5,011 bases of DNA from Candidatus Njordarchaeota archaeon (lineage in GTDB: Archaea; Asgardarchaeota; Njordarchaeia; Njordarchaeales; JAHKLH01). Under the pieces are notes generated by a model that did no database searches, was not told the DNA's origin, and worked only from the letters and a program-made list of their open reading frames with translations. The translations under genes were made by a program, and so were the position numbers. The stretch is from assembly GCA_029856635.1 (NCBI GenBank), contig JAHKLH010000131.1, forward strand, positions 1 through 5,011. Reading direction: 5' to 3'. Shown here piece by piece: positions 1-5,011 of the stretch (its first letter is position 1; every line of letters begins with the position of its first letter).

Positions 1-3000
1 TCAGAAATTCCTTTTCTAATTAATTCATGATATACCTTAATTGCTTCCATGTAAACATTAATTGCTTCCTCGAACTTTTCCATATCGGATAACACACCGC
101 CTAAGTGTCTAAGTGCGTCAGCGTATCCACTTTTTATGCATAGATCTTCTTTATCCTTGATTTTTTCTAATGCTTTCTTAAAGATGTTCACCGATTTTAA
201 CAATGTTTGGTAAGCATGCTCAAAATCATTTAATTGAACATATACATCAGCTAATCCTCGATATGCGGTCGCGATACCATCGAGAACATATACATCTTCG
301 TCACCGACTTTATCAATAATTTCTTGGTATATTCTAATTGCTTCATTAAACGACTTCAAGGCTTTTTCGAATTGCTTAAGCTTCAAGTACATATTTCCTA
401 GTCTGCGAAGAGACGTAGCTAAACCAACCTGCGCATAAATGTCTGGCTTAATTTTTAGTTTCTCCTGGTATTTTTCTATAGCTTTCTTTAAGTATTGAAG
501 TGAGAGATCAAAACGCCCTATTCGCAAGTATATTTGACTCACTAATCGGTATGAATCTGCCAATCCACCTAAAGCATATATATCTCTTGGACGTATTTTT
601 AATCGTTCTTTGTAAATACTTACAGCTTCTTCTATCTTCTTAAGAGCATCACTATAGTTTGCCATTTTCATGTTCACTTCAGCAAAAGTCCTAAGAAGTG
701 TAGCAATTTCATTTCTAATACAGTGTTCATATCGTTTGCTGTAATATTTTTCGAGCATATCAAGAGCAGTGTTTAAGCATCTTATTGCATTATCATAATC
801 AAATTTCCGCGCAAAAATATGACTCATCTCTCTTAACGCATTAGCAATATTGCTAACCACGCTGGCATCTTCTCTTTCTCTTAAGATCTTCTTATAATAA
901 TCAACGCTCCGTTTGAGCGATTGTAAAGCGCCGTCTAAATTCATCATTTTAAGCATCATTTCTCCGCTTATTCTGTAGATGTCTCCAAGGATTTTTACCT
1001 TGAATGCTTCATCATGGATTTTATCTTCATATTTCTGGAGAATTTCTTGCGTTTTCTTTAAAGTTTCAAGTGCCTTTGAATAAAGCATTAGCTTAGAATA
1101 AGCTTCTCCCAAGTTGAAATAAGCCTTAAGTAATTCTAATATTGCTGACTCATCATCTGAGAAATAAGATAAATATCTTTCATAGTATTTTATGGCTGAT
1201 GTAAACAGATTTGATCCTTCACGAGGTCTGCCCATAATCAGTAAGAGTTCTCCTAAATTCCTATAAATCTCTCCAAGCACCATTAAGAATCTATTATCTC
1301 TTGTCTCAATTGTATCAAATACATTCTTAGCCTTTTTTAGGAGAGAATATGCAATTGGCGCTTTTTCTTTCTTTACTAGTTCCTTGCTAATACGAACTAA
1401 AGTTCTTCCAAGGAGGTCCAATAATTCCACAGTTTTCTCTTTTTCATCTTCAAATTTATCAAATGCAATATTCACATATTCTATAATTGATTCCGCAATT
1501 TTCTTAATTTCTTCAGCATCCTCTTGTAGTACGTTTATGAAGAGATACAACTCTTTGGCTCTAATTAATTCCTTAAGAGAATCAATTGAACCTGGTACCA
1601 GATTAAAAACATTTCGCAGAAATTCTTCAGCAGAATCAAGTTTACCTTGTTTGGCCAGAATTCGTGCAAGTCTACGCATCACTTTTATTTGAAGATTTTG
1701 TGGAATATTTGAAAATTCTGTAAATTCCATCGCTTTCTTTAGAACTTGTTCAGCATGATTGAACATAAGTAAAAATTCGTAGAATCTGGCAACTTTCAGT
1801 ACAGTATTAATCCAATTTTCGATCGAGAAGAAGTTGTATGGTTCAAGTGGAACATAAGATAATATTTCTTTGCCCTCGATAAATCTCCCTTCGGCTATGA
1901 TATCATCAGTTAATTTTTCGAAATCAGAAGCAACAGTTGCAGGAGAGAATCTAAACGCTTGATTGAAATATTCACAAGCAATCATCAAATTAGCTCTTGT
2001 AGATAATTCTTTAAGAACATCTAACACGCTATGGTTAAAAACAGAACGCAAGTATTTCCTTATTATTTTGCTAAATGAATCATGAAGTGTTATCGGAATA
2101 GAATTATCAACGCGGATTGTTACATATGGCATAGTTACGATATCCTCAATTAGTCTGGGATTTACATTCGCTATTAACAGAATGTCCTCATTTATCCAAA
2201 TAGAAGAAGTTAGCATGTTCAAAATCTTTTGTAATTCTATTTCACTTTTTTCGACAATTTTTCTTACGAGTGATTCTAATAAATTCGATTTGCTCAAGTC
2301 TTCAGAAGAAATTTCATCAAAATAATTCATAATAAAAGCAGCAGTTATTGGGAGATTTCCACTCATTTTACTAATAAATTCAACATGTGTTGGCAAAGAA
2401 TATTTTTTAGCTAATTCTTCAATTTCCTTCTTGTTAAATCTACGTAATTCAATAATCGTTGATTTCTGATTTAAATTATCATTAATCCATTGAGGTGCAT
2501 TTATGCAGCACATCACAATCATGCAGTGATTAAGTAGTGAGAAGAAGAGTTCCAATCCTGGGTTTTCTTTAATAATTTTATCAGCAGAATCGATGAATAG
2601 AAATAACTTGGTTCCCAACAAGCTTAATGCAGAACTAATGTCTATAGTAAGTGCGATAGCAAGAAGCATGTCAATGATTGTCGGAATATTTCTTAAGTCC
2701 TTTTGTAATGAATCAAACTCATATTTTACTAGAACCGAGAGAACATTATTCATAAAATCAGCAGGAACTATAAGTGCAAGGATTTCATCTACAATCGAAG
2801 AAATTTGCTTAGAATGCTCAATGAAAGAGTTAAGGGAATACATGCTCGATAAGAAACTATTTAGTCTAGAAAGTGCAGCATCGAAACGTGTAGTTTGAAT
2901 TTTATATTTCTGCTTAAGTAAATCAGCTATCCAAATCAAAATGGAAGAAACAGAGTTAAAACTTCTTGCATCAACACAGATAAATGGAATTCCTGAGGGA

Positions 3001-3212
3001 ATAACACGTGTATTAATAAACTTAGCAGCAAGCCAAGTTTTTCCTACGCCCTTTTCTCCCGTAATGATAACAATGGGATTACTCTCTCCAAGCAGAAACT
3101 CATCAAAAAGCGAACTAAGAGTATTTAATTCATCTTTTCTTCCAACGAAATATTCTGATAGCAATTTTCTTTGAACATTAATAAATCGATTCGTAGAGAT
3201 AATAGAGCCCAT
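1..3212 (-). CDS. STAND-type P-loop ATPase with long TPR array (3' end beyond window)
   Basis: The frame is open from the ATG at 3212 to the window edge: 1070 complete codons and no stop. Visible parts, in order: a VGR box at residues 23-25 (FVGRKDEL); Walker A GEKGVGKT at 53-59 with the lead-in ITG; a Walker B-like LFLFIDSAD with D208 and D211; a fourth core strand near 230-237 (CMIVMCC); a GxP-type GNLPI at 285-289; and a winged-helix region of about 310-390 ending in LHDSFSKIIRKYL (H377), the typical STAND 'LHD' signature. A divergent helical solenoid follows. From about residue 641 to the edge there are about nine TPR-like units of 47-50 residues, with a recurring pattern like LGxxYLKLxxFEKALxxFxxAI. 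Known for the family: STAND ATPases are nucleotide-driven switches whose repeat arrays sense a ligand or partner. Inferred: a cytoplasmic sensor or regulator. Only 22 residues precede the VGR box, so there is no N-terminal effector, and any output domain would be C-terminal and unseen. The target is unknown. No signal peptide or membrane segment is evident. Confidence 0.93.
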   Translation of the reverse strand, partial: MGSIISTNRFINVQRKLLSEYFVGRKDELNTLSSLFDEFLLGESNPIVIITGEKGVGKTWLAAKFINTRVIPSGIPFICVDARSFNSVSSILIWIADLLKQKYKIQTTRFDAALSRLNSFLSSMYSLNSFIEHSKQISSIVDEILALIVPADFMNNVLSVLVKYEFDSLQKDLRNIPTIIDMLLAIALTIDISSALSLLGTKLFLFIDSADKIIKENPGLELFFSLLNHCMIVMCCINAPQWINDNLNQKSTIIELRRFNKKEIEELAKKYSLPTHVEFISKMSGNLPITAAFIMNYFDEISSEDLSKSNLLESLVRKIVEKSEIELQKILNMLTSSIWINEDILLIANVNPRLIEDIVTMPYVTIRVDNSIPITLHDSFSKIIRKYLRSVFNHSVLDVLKELSTRANLMIACEYFNQAFRFSPATVASDFEKLTDDIIAEGRFIEGKEILSYVPLEPYNFFSIENWINTVLKVARFYEFLLMFNHAEQVLKKAMEFTEFSNIPQNLQIKVMRRLARILAKQGKLDSAEEFLRNVFNLVPGSIDSLKELIRAKELYLFINVLQEDAEEIKKIAESIIEYVNIAFDKFEDEKEKTVELLDLLGRTLVRISKELVKKEKAPIAYSLLKKAKNVFDTIETRDNRFLMVLGEIYRNLGELLLIMGRPREGSNLFTSAIKYYERYLSYFSDDESAILELLKAYFNLGEAYSKLMLYSKALETLKKTQEILQKYEDKIHDEAFKVKILGDIYRISGEMMLKMMNLDGALQSLKRSVDYYKKILREREDASVVSNIANALREMSHIFARKFDYDNAIRCLNTALDMLEKYYSKRYEHCIRNEIATLLRTFAEVNMKMANYSDALKKIEEAVSIYKERLKIRPRDIYALGGLADSYRLVSQIYLRIGRFDLSLQYLKKAIEKYQEKLKIKPDIYAQVGLATSLRRLGNMYLKLKQFEKALKSFNEAIRIYQEIIDKVGDEDVYVLDGIATAYRGLADVYVQLNDFEHAYQTLLKSVNIFKKALEKIKDKEDLCIKSGYADALRHLGGVLSDMEKFEEAINVYMEAIKVYHELIRKGIS

Positions 3213-3230
3213 AACCACCTATGCTCCCCC
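3213..3230 (-). promoter_or_regulatory. Ribosome-binding region and start choice of the STAND ATPase
   Basis: Read on the minus strand, GGGGGAG (3230-3224) and AGGTGG (3220-3215) precede the ATG at 3212. AGGTG matches the archaeal Shine-Dalgarno core GGAGGTGAT but lies only 3 bases from the ATG. An in-frame GTG at 3218-3216 lies just upstream of the ATG, with an in-frame TAG immediately before it at 3221-3219. The start is therefore either the ATG at 3212 or that GTG, which would have GGGGGAG at a 5-base spacing. I chose the ATG. The alternative adds only two residues and changes nothing functionally. Confidence 0.5.
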
Positions 3231-3400
3231 GATAAGTCTATTATTTTAGAGAGAAGAAATTTGAAATAAAAATAACTTACTTATTCAATCACAATGTATT
3301 CAATAAGCACCAGTAACCAATATTAATGATCAACCGTTGAAAGTAAATCCCAGGATACTACAATAAAAAGTTATCACCATCTTACTGTTTCGGGGTTTAT
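3231..3400. other. Divergent intergenic region, no gene
   Basis: This AT-rich spacer lies between the minus-strand ATPase and the plus-strand MNT remnant. No reading frame of note is seen on either strand. It should carry the promoters of both. On the plus side TTTATA at 3396-3401 touches the first ATG of the remnant, so if it was a real TATA box the original start codon lay further downstream. Confidence 0.5.
3264..3273 (-). promoter_or_regulatory. Weak TATA-like box for the STAND ATPase
   Basis: The minus strand reads ATTTTTATTT here, about 52-61 bases upstream of the ATG. This would suit an archaeal TATA box with a transcript start near 3238-3243 and a short leader. The surroundings are AT-rich throughout, so the match is weak and rests on composition and spacing only. 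Confidence 0.25.
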
Positions 3401-3675
3401 ATGAAATTAATGAAGAAAACACACAGCACACTTGTATTTCTAAGAAAGTCAAGTCTCATCGAAAAAATGATTTTCTCTTTAGCTGATAAACTCTTTGAAA
3501 GAATGAAAGAAACAATTTTTGCCGTTGAAAAATAGAAAACGATGTAAATGTTAAGATCGTTGTAAAGGATTTGAGTGTTGATACGATAAACAAGATTTTT
3601 GATGTGATTCGCGAGGTAGAGATCGAATTCGGGGAACCAGGGGCAATAATTCCAGAGATTTCCAATGAAGATTAA
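3401..3675 (+). pseudogene. Broken MNT nucleotidyltransferase (antitoxin half of HEPN-MNT pair)
   Basis: Two frames together resemble a small MNT-fold protein. Frame one (ATG at 3401, TAG at 3533-3535) ends in a helix-like stretch, SLADKLFERMKETIFAV, like the segment that normally precedes the catalytic GSxxxG loop. The other frame (about 3535 to the TAA at 3673) continues with ENDVNVKIVVKDL, which matches the SDxDxxVVV strand of MNT domains, then IFDVIREVEIEFG and GAIIPEI, like the family's C-terminal half. The GSxxxG segment expected between AV and ENDV is absent and the phase changes there, so an internal deletion with a frameshift explains both. In intact systems MNT proteins neutralise the HEPN partner, in characterised cases by AMPylating it; this copy lacks the residues needed. 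The assignment rests on motif recognition, not on a search. Confidence 0.6.
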
Positions 3676-3946
3676 GAACTATGTTAAAAAAGCAGCGCTC
3701 TTCATTAATGAAGCAATGATAGACCTACTTAATGGATGCTACTTAAAAACAATTTCAGCCTTATAGTTTTCAATCGAATCATTACTCCAATGCATCACAT
3801 GGTTCTACTCTGGAAAACTATATGAGAGCACGAGAAAACTAATTCACGAATTCGGCAGGAGTATAATCAAAAAGTATTTAAAACATTACACCTGGTTACC
3901 TTCAACGCTCGTATTGATACTTTTGCACCTTCCTAACAAGTCTTAA
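3665..3946 (+). pseudogene. Broken HEPN-domain protein (toxin half of HEPN-MNT pair)
   Basis: The frame starts at ATG 3665, overlapping the MNT end by 11 bases as expected for a coupled operon. It reads VKKAALFINEAMIDLLNG, then ISAL, an in-frame TAG at 3764-3766, then FSIESLLQCITWFYSGKLYE and RKLIHEFGRSIIKKYL, ending at TAA 3944-3946. This is the all-helical HEPN pattern: an N-terminal helix with A-L-x-x-A, a second helix with A-[YF]-F-x-x-x-x-L, then a LIHEFG-like segment. The TAG sits where a Tyr would be natural (TAT or TAC to TAG is one change). Family HEPN toxins are RNases with an Rx4-6H motif. Here I see only RKLIH (R and H three apart), so the active site may also be degraded. After about 3900 the frame no longer looks like HEPN, which suggests a lost or replaced C-terminus. 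It is probably not functional. Confidence 0.65.
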
Positions 3947-4060
3947 TCTTGTCTTGCTTTGTTGTCAACTTGATTGTGAATTCTAATAATTTTTGAAATT
4001 ATACAACTAATTTAATTACCAAACGAATAAAAAACATCAAGTTATCACGAGTGCAAAAGT
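3919..4060. repeat. Nested inverted repeats, possible fold-back element or IS scar
   Basis: ACTTTTGCAC at 3919-3928 is repeated inverted as GTGCAAAAGT at 4051-4060, a perfect 10-bp match. Inside are AACTTGAT (3967-3974) with ATCAAGTT (4036-4043), GTTGT (3961-3965) with ACAAC (4003-4007), and a perfect 7-bp hairpin ATAATTT-TTG-AAATTAT (3986-4002). The AACTTGAT and GTTGT pairings cannot both form in one fold. The block begins at the degenerate 3' end of the HEPN remnant. No target-site duplication is visible: the flanks are ..TTGAT and GCCCC... It could be a MITE-like element, the two ends of a deleted IS, or a structured RNA. AT-richness makes the inner repeats weaker evidence than the outer pair. 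Confidence 0.45.
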
Positions 4061-4480
4061 GCCCCCTATGAGTAACCGTAGCTAGTGCTACACACGAAGC
4101 AGAAATTTTATGTATTACATTTGCGATCTAAATAATTCACATCAGCGTTTATAATAAATAATCTGTCCTAAAAATTAATCATGAATTTAAATTAGATAAG
4201 ATAAGGCATTTTAGTAATCAAATAAATCAAATTTCCTTTCAAAAAGATGTCAAGTGTTAGGTCTTCTTAGAAAGTTTTAAGAAAGTCTAATGATAAGTGC
4301 CAAAAAATGATAATACTTTTCCAAGAAATATTCCAAGACCAATGTAACAAATAACCAAACTTAGCATTATTTTAATTCCGTAGTAACTAGGAAAAAATAG
4401 TCTTTAGAGTTAGTAATATCATGTCATTCGTAATAGTAATCCAAAAAGAAACTAATGACTCAAAAGGACGAAGCAAACAC
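4061..4480. other. Gene-free AT-rich stretch
   Basis: No convincing gene is seen on either strand. Stops are frequent in all frames and plus-strand ATGs are followed by early stops. One small hairpin, GTAGC-TAGT-GCTAC (4078-4091), lies near the left end. The only frame with protein-like character is the short hydrophobic one at 4287-4403 on the minus strand. Confidence 0.6.
4287..4403 (-). other. Very short hydrophobic frame, membrane-gene remnant or micro-ORF
   Basis: On the minus strand the frame is open from 4403 to the TAG at 4289-4287. The only ATG is at 4367, giving 26 residues. The ATG-led part contains LSLVICYIGLGIFLG and VLSFF, one plausible membrane-spanning helix; the codons upstream read FFPSYYGIKI and also look protein-like but have no start. 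The preceding bases hold only a weak GGAA. It may be a fragment of a decayed membrane protein gene or a single-helix peptide. AT-rich DNA yields hydrophobic frames by chance, so confidence is low. Confidence 0.2.
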
Positions 4481-4493
4481 AAACTTTTTAAAT
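4479..4493 (+). promoter_or_regulatory. Promoter (BRE and TATA box) of tRNA-Asn
   Basis: CTTTTTAAAT at 4484-4493 is a strong crenarchaeal-type TATA box. It is preceded by the purine-rich ACAAA (4479-4483) in the BRE position. About 25 bases downstream places the transcript start near 4513-4518, giving a leader of about 17-22 bases before the tRNA. Confidence 0.65.
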
Positions 4494-4557
4494 GTTGTAT
4501 GATTATTTAATAGTGATGAAAAACAAATACGAATGCCCGGGTTGTGCAGATGGGTAG

Positions 4558-4587
4558 ACCATAGGGCCAAACTCGTACGGGGCTGGA
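4558..4587 (+). other. 30-base tRNA intron in the D arm (position 22/23)
   Basis: Between GTGCAGATGGGTAG (4544-4557) and CACG (4588-4591) lie 30 extra bases. Their removal joins G22 to C23 and makes a fully paired D stem GTGC/GCAC with a 9-base D loop. The BHB here is poor. Bulges AGA (4556-4558) and GAC (4586-4588) flank a 3-bp, mostly wobble helix GGT/GCT, and inside it CC (4559-4560) can pair with GG (4580-4581). The insertion is clear, but the exact junctions rest on cloverleaf repair more than on a splice motif. Confidence 0.6.
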
Positions 4588-4624
4588 CACGCGGGGCTGT
4601 TAACCCCGTTGTCGGCGGTTCGAG

Positions 4625-4636
4625 TCTTTGCGGAAA
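4625..4636 (+). other. 12-base tRNA intron in the T loop (position 59/60)
   Basis: The exon-intron junctions form a near-perfect bulge-helix-bulge. The outer helix is the T stem GGCGG/CCGCC. The 4-bp central helix is TTCG (4619-4622) with CGGA (4631-4634), including one T-G wobble. The 3-base bulges are AGT (4623-4625) and AAT (4635-4637). Cutting after the second base of each bulge removes TCTTTGCGGAAA and leaves the 7-base T loop TTCGAGT. The internal helix is at most one C-G pair around TTT, so the motif is of the relaxed, one-sided type. Confidence 0.82.
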
Positions 4637-4642
4637 TCCGCC

Positions 4643-4666
4643 CCCGGGCGCCACCCGGGCCCGGGC
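4643..4666 (+). repeat. Three copies of the acceptor strand CCCGGGC
   Basis: CCCGGGC occurs at 4643-4649 (the true acceptor strand), 4654-4660 directly after CCA, and 4660-4666 overlapping by one base. All three can pair with GCCCGGG at 4535-4541. The last two together make the palindrome CCCGGGCCCGGG, which can fold or dimerise on its own. Confidence 0.8.
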
Positions 4667-4678
4667 ACTAACTTTTTT
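4654..4678 (+). terminator. Terminator of tRNA-Asn (GC-rich trailer plus T6)
   Basis: A GC palindrome (4654-4665) is followed by ACTAAC and a run of six T (4673-4678), 20 bases past the CCA. Archaeal termination depends mainly on the T run, and the palindrome may help. Confidence 0.6.
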
Positions 4679-4693
4679 ATTGAATTAATGGGA

Positions 4694-4724
4694 AATAAGC
4701 TATCTTCAAAGTTTTATGCTTATT
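4694..4724. repeat. 7-bp inverted repeat between convergent genes
   Basis: AATAAGC (4694-4700) and GCTTATT (4718-4724) form a perfect stem around a 17-base loop. It sits between the tRNA terminator and the stop codon of the minus-strand membrane gene. On the minus strand the stem runs into TTT, so it could end that transcript. The evidence is position and symmetry only. Confidence 0.35.
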
Positions 4725-4736
4725 AGATCATGAATT

Positions 4737-5011
4737 TCATTGTTGGTGCTTTTCCAATTCTTCGAGATATTTTGTTATGTCTTTCAATGATTCTGTGAAC
4801 AAAGCTATGATGACTGCAGATATCAGTATATATAGTATTTCGTCAGATAAGTAGAGCAGGACAAGCGGATAATATTTTGGCTTATAAACATGCCAAATAC
4901 CGTAGTAATAATCCCAAATGTAGGTTCTCCATATAGATACTTGCGGCTCGAATTCCAAAAATGCTTTTGATATTGTTCCGTAATTATTCCTTTCTGTGGT
5001 ACCTATAAAAA
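4737..5011 (-). CDS. C-terminal part of an unidentified membrane protein (5' end beyond window)
   Basis: The frame is open from the right edge to the TGA at 4739-4737, with 90 visible residues. An internal TTG at 4958 could be taken as a start, but the frame continues protein-like upstream of it (IGTTERNNYGTISKAF), so the real start lies outside the window. The visible part has an unusual aromatic-rich stretch (SIWRTYIWDYYYGIWHVYKP, about residues 25-44). A hydrophobic segment follows at about 48-72 (YPLVLLYL, then ILYILISAVIIALF), long enough for one membrane helix. The tail is charged and helical (LKDITKYLEELEKHQQ). I do not recognise the family. By the positive-inside rule the charged tail is not decisive for topology. 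It is convergent with the tRNA-Asn unit, with 83 bases between its stop and the CCA end. Confidence 0.7.
   Translation of the reverse strand, partial: FIGTTERNNYGTISKAFLEFEPQVSIWRTYIWDYYYGIWHVYKPKYYPLVLLYLSDEILYILISAVIIALFTESLKDITKYLEELEKHQQ

Larger units (their letters stand above)
4535..4653 (+). tRNA. tRNA-Asn(GUU) with two inferred non-canonical introns and encoded CCA
   Basis: The acceptor stem is GCCCGGG (4535-4541) with CCCGGGC (4643-4649), followed by discriminator G4650 and an encoded CCA (4651-4653). The anticodon arm is CGGGG-CTGTTAA-CCCCG (4592-4608), with anticodon GTT at 4599-4601 and no intron at the usual 37/38 site. The variable loop is 4609-4613. The T stem is GGCGG (4614-4618) with CCGCC (4638-4642). 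The T loop is 12 bases too long and the D arm is 30 bases too long. Removing 4558-4587 and 4625-4636 gives D stem GTGC/GCAC and T loop TTCGAGT, a 74-base body before CCA. The spliced form keeps U8, A14, G15-C48, G18G19, A21, U33, U54 and A58. It supplies Asn to AAC and AAT codons. Splicing would need the archaeal tRNA-splicing endonuclease and RtcB-type ligation, neither of which is encoded in this window. Confidence 0.9.

Noticed and set aside
1384..1692. Plus-strand open frame of about 102 codons
   Set aside because: It lies opposite the continuous, domain-bearing ATPase-TPR gene and has no recognisable motif. The same holds for the plus-strand frames at 2593-2898 and 2941-3174.
3328..3343. 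GATCAACCGTTGAAAG, resembling the 3' end of archaeal CRISPR repeats
   Set aside because: It occurs once only. There is no second copy at repeat-spacer distance and no array.
3456..3665. Minus-strand open frame of 69 codons
   Set aside because: It is antisense to the MNT remnant, whose plus-strand frames carry recognisable family motifs. The antisense protein has none.
3936..3952. Hairpin ACAAG-TCTTAAT-CTTGT as a terminator of the HEPN gene
   Set aside because: The 5-bp stem is AT-rich and no T run follows, so it cannot be told from chance pairing.
4513..4519. GTGATGA matching a C/D-box sRNA C box, in the tRNA leader
   Set aside because: No CTGA D box or C'/D' pair follows at a workable distance before the tRNA begins, so a chance match in AT-rich DNA is more likely.
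4575..4591. Alternative tRNA model with D stem closed by GTAC (4575-4578) and an extra intron before the anticodon stem
   Set aside because: It needs three introns and a wobble in the D stem, and no BHB forms at the 4579/4592 junction. One 30-base D-arm intron explains the cloverleaf better.
4460..4654. Minus-strand open frame of 64 codons
   Set aside because: It runs antisense through the tRNA-Asn gene. Its proline- and glycine-rich part is just the reverse of the GC-rich tRNA stems.

Overview
The window reads as an AT-rich chromosomal segment of a thermophilic archaeon, most likely a crenarchaeote-type member of the Thermoproteota. Three things point that way. There is a tRNA-Asn(GUU) gene with GC-saturated stems, interrupted by apparent introns outside the anticodon loop; the one in the T loop sits in a bulge-helix-bulge (BHB) motif. 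The tRNA promoter is a TATA box of the CTTTTTAAA type. The protein families present (STAND ATPase with TPRs, HEPN/MNT pair) are common in archaeal accessory DNA. I cannot name a genus from the sequence.

Layout. (1) Positions 1-3212, minus strand, hold one very large open gene that runs off the left edge: a STAND-type P-loop ATPase joined to a long array of about 48-residue TPR-like repeats. At least 1070 residues are visible and the C-terminus is missing. (2) Positions 3213-3400 are a divergent intergenic region with a ribosome-binding site for the ATPase. (3) Positions 3401-3946, plus strand, hold the wreck of a two-gene HEPN-MNT toxin-antitoxin type operon. The nucleotidyltransferase (MNT) half is frameshifted and has lost its GSxxxG active-site segment. 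The HEPN half has an in-frame TAG and an unrelated-looking tail. (4) Positions 3919-4060 form a block of nested inverted repeats, perhaps a small fold-back element or IS scar, at the point where the HEPN homology fades. (5) Positions 4061-4480 hold no convincing gene, only one very short hydrophobic frame. (6) Positions 4484-4678 are the tRNA-Asn unit: promoter, gene with two inferred introns, encoded CCA, a GC-rich trailer that twice repeats the acceptor strand, and a T-run terminator. (7) Positions 4737-5011, minus strand, hold the 3' end of an unidentified aromatic-rich membrane protein gene, convergent with the tRNA.

How the parts relate. The ATPase and the HEPN-MNT pair are divergent, and both belong to classes linked to defence, signalling or toxin-antitoxin biology. 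The stretch between the ATPase and the tRNA therefore looks like a small decaying accessory island. The tRNA is a housekeeping gene. Its T-loop intron is the best-supported unusual feature of the window: it can be placed to the base from the BHB geometry. The D-arm intron is inferred mainly from the need to restore a normal cloverleaf.
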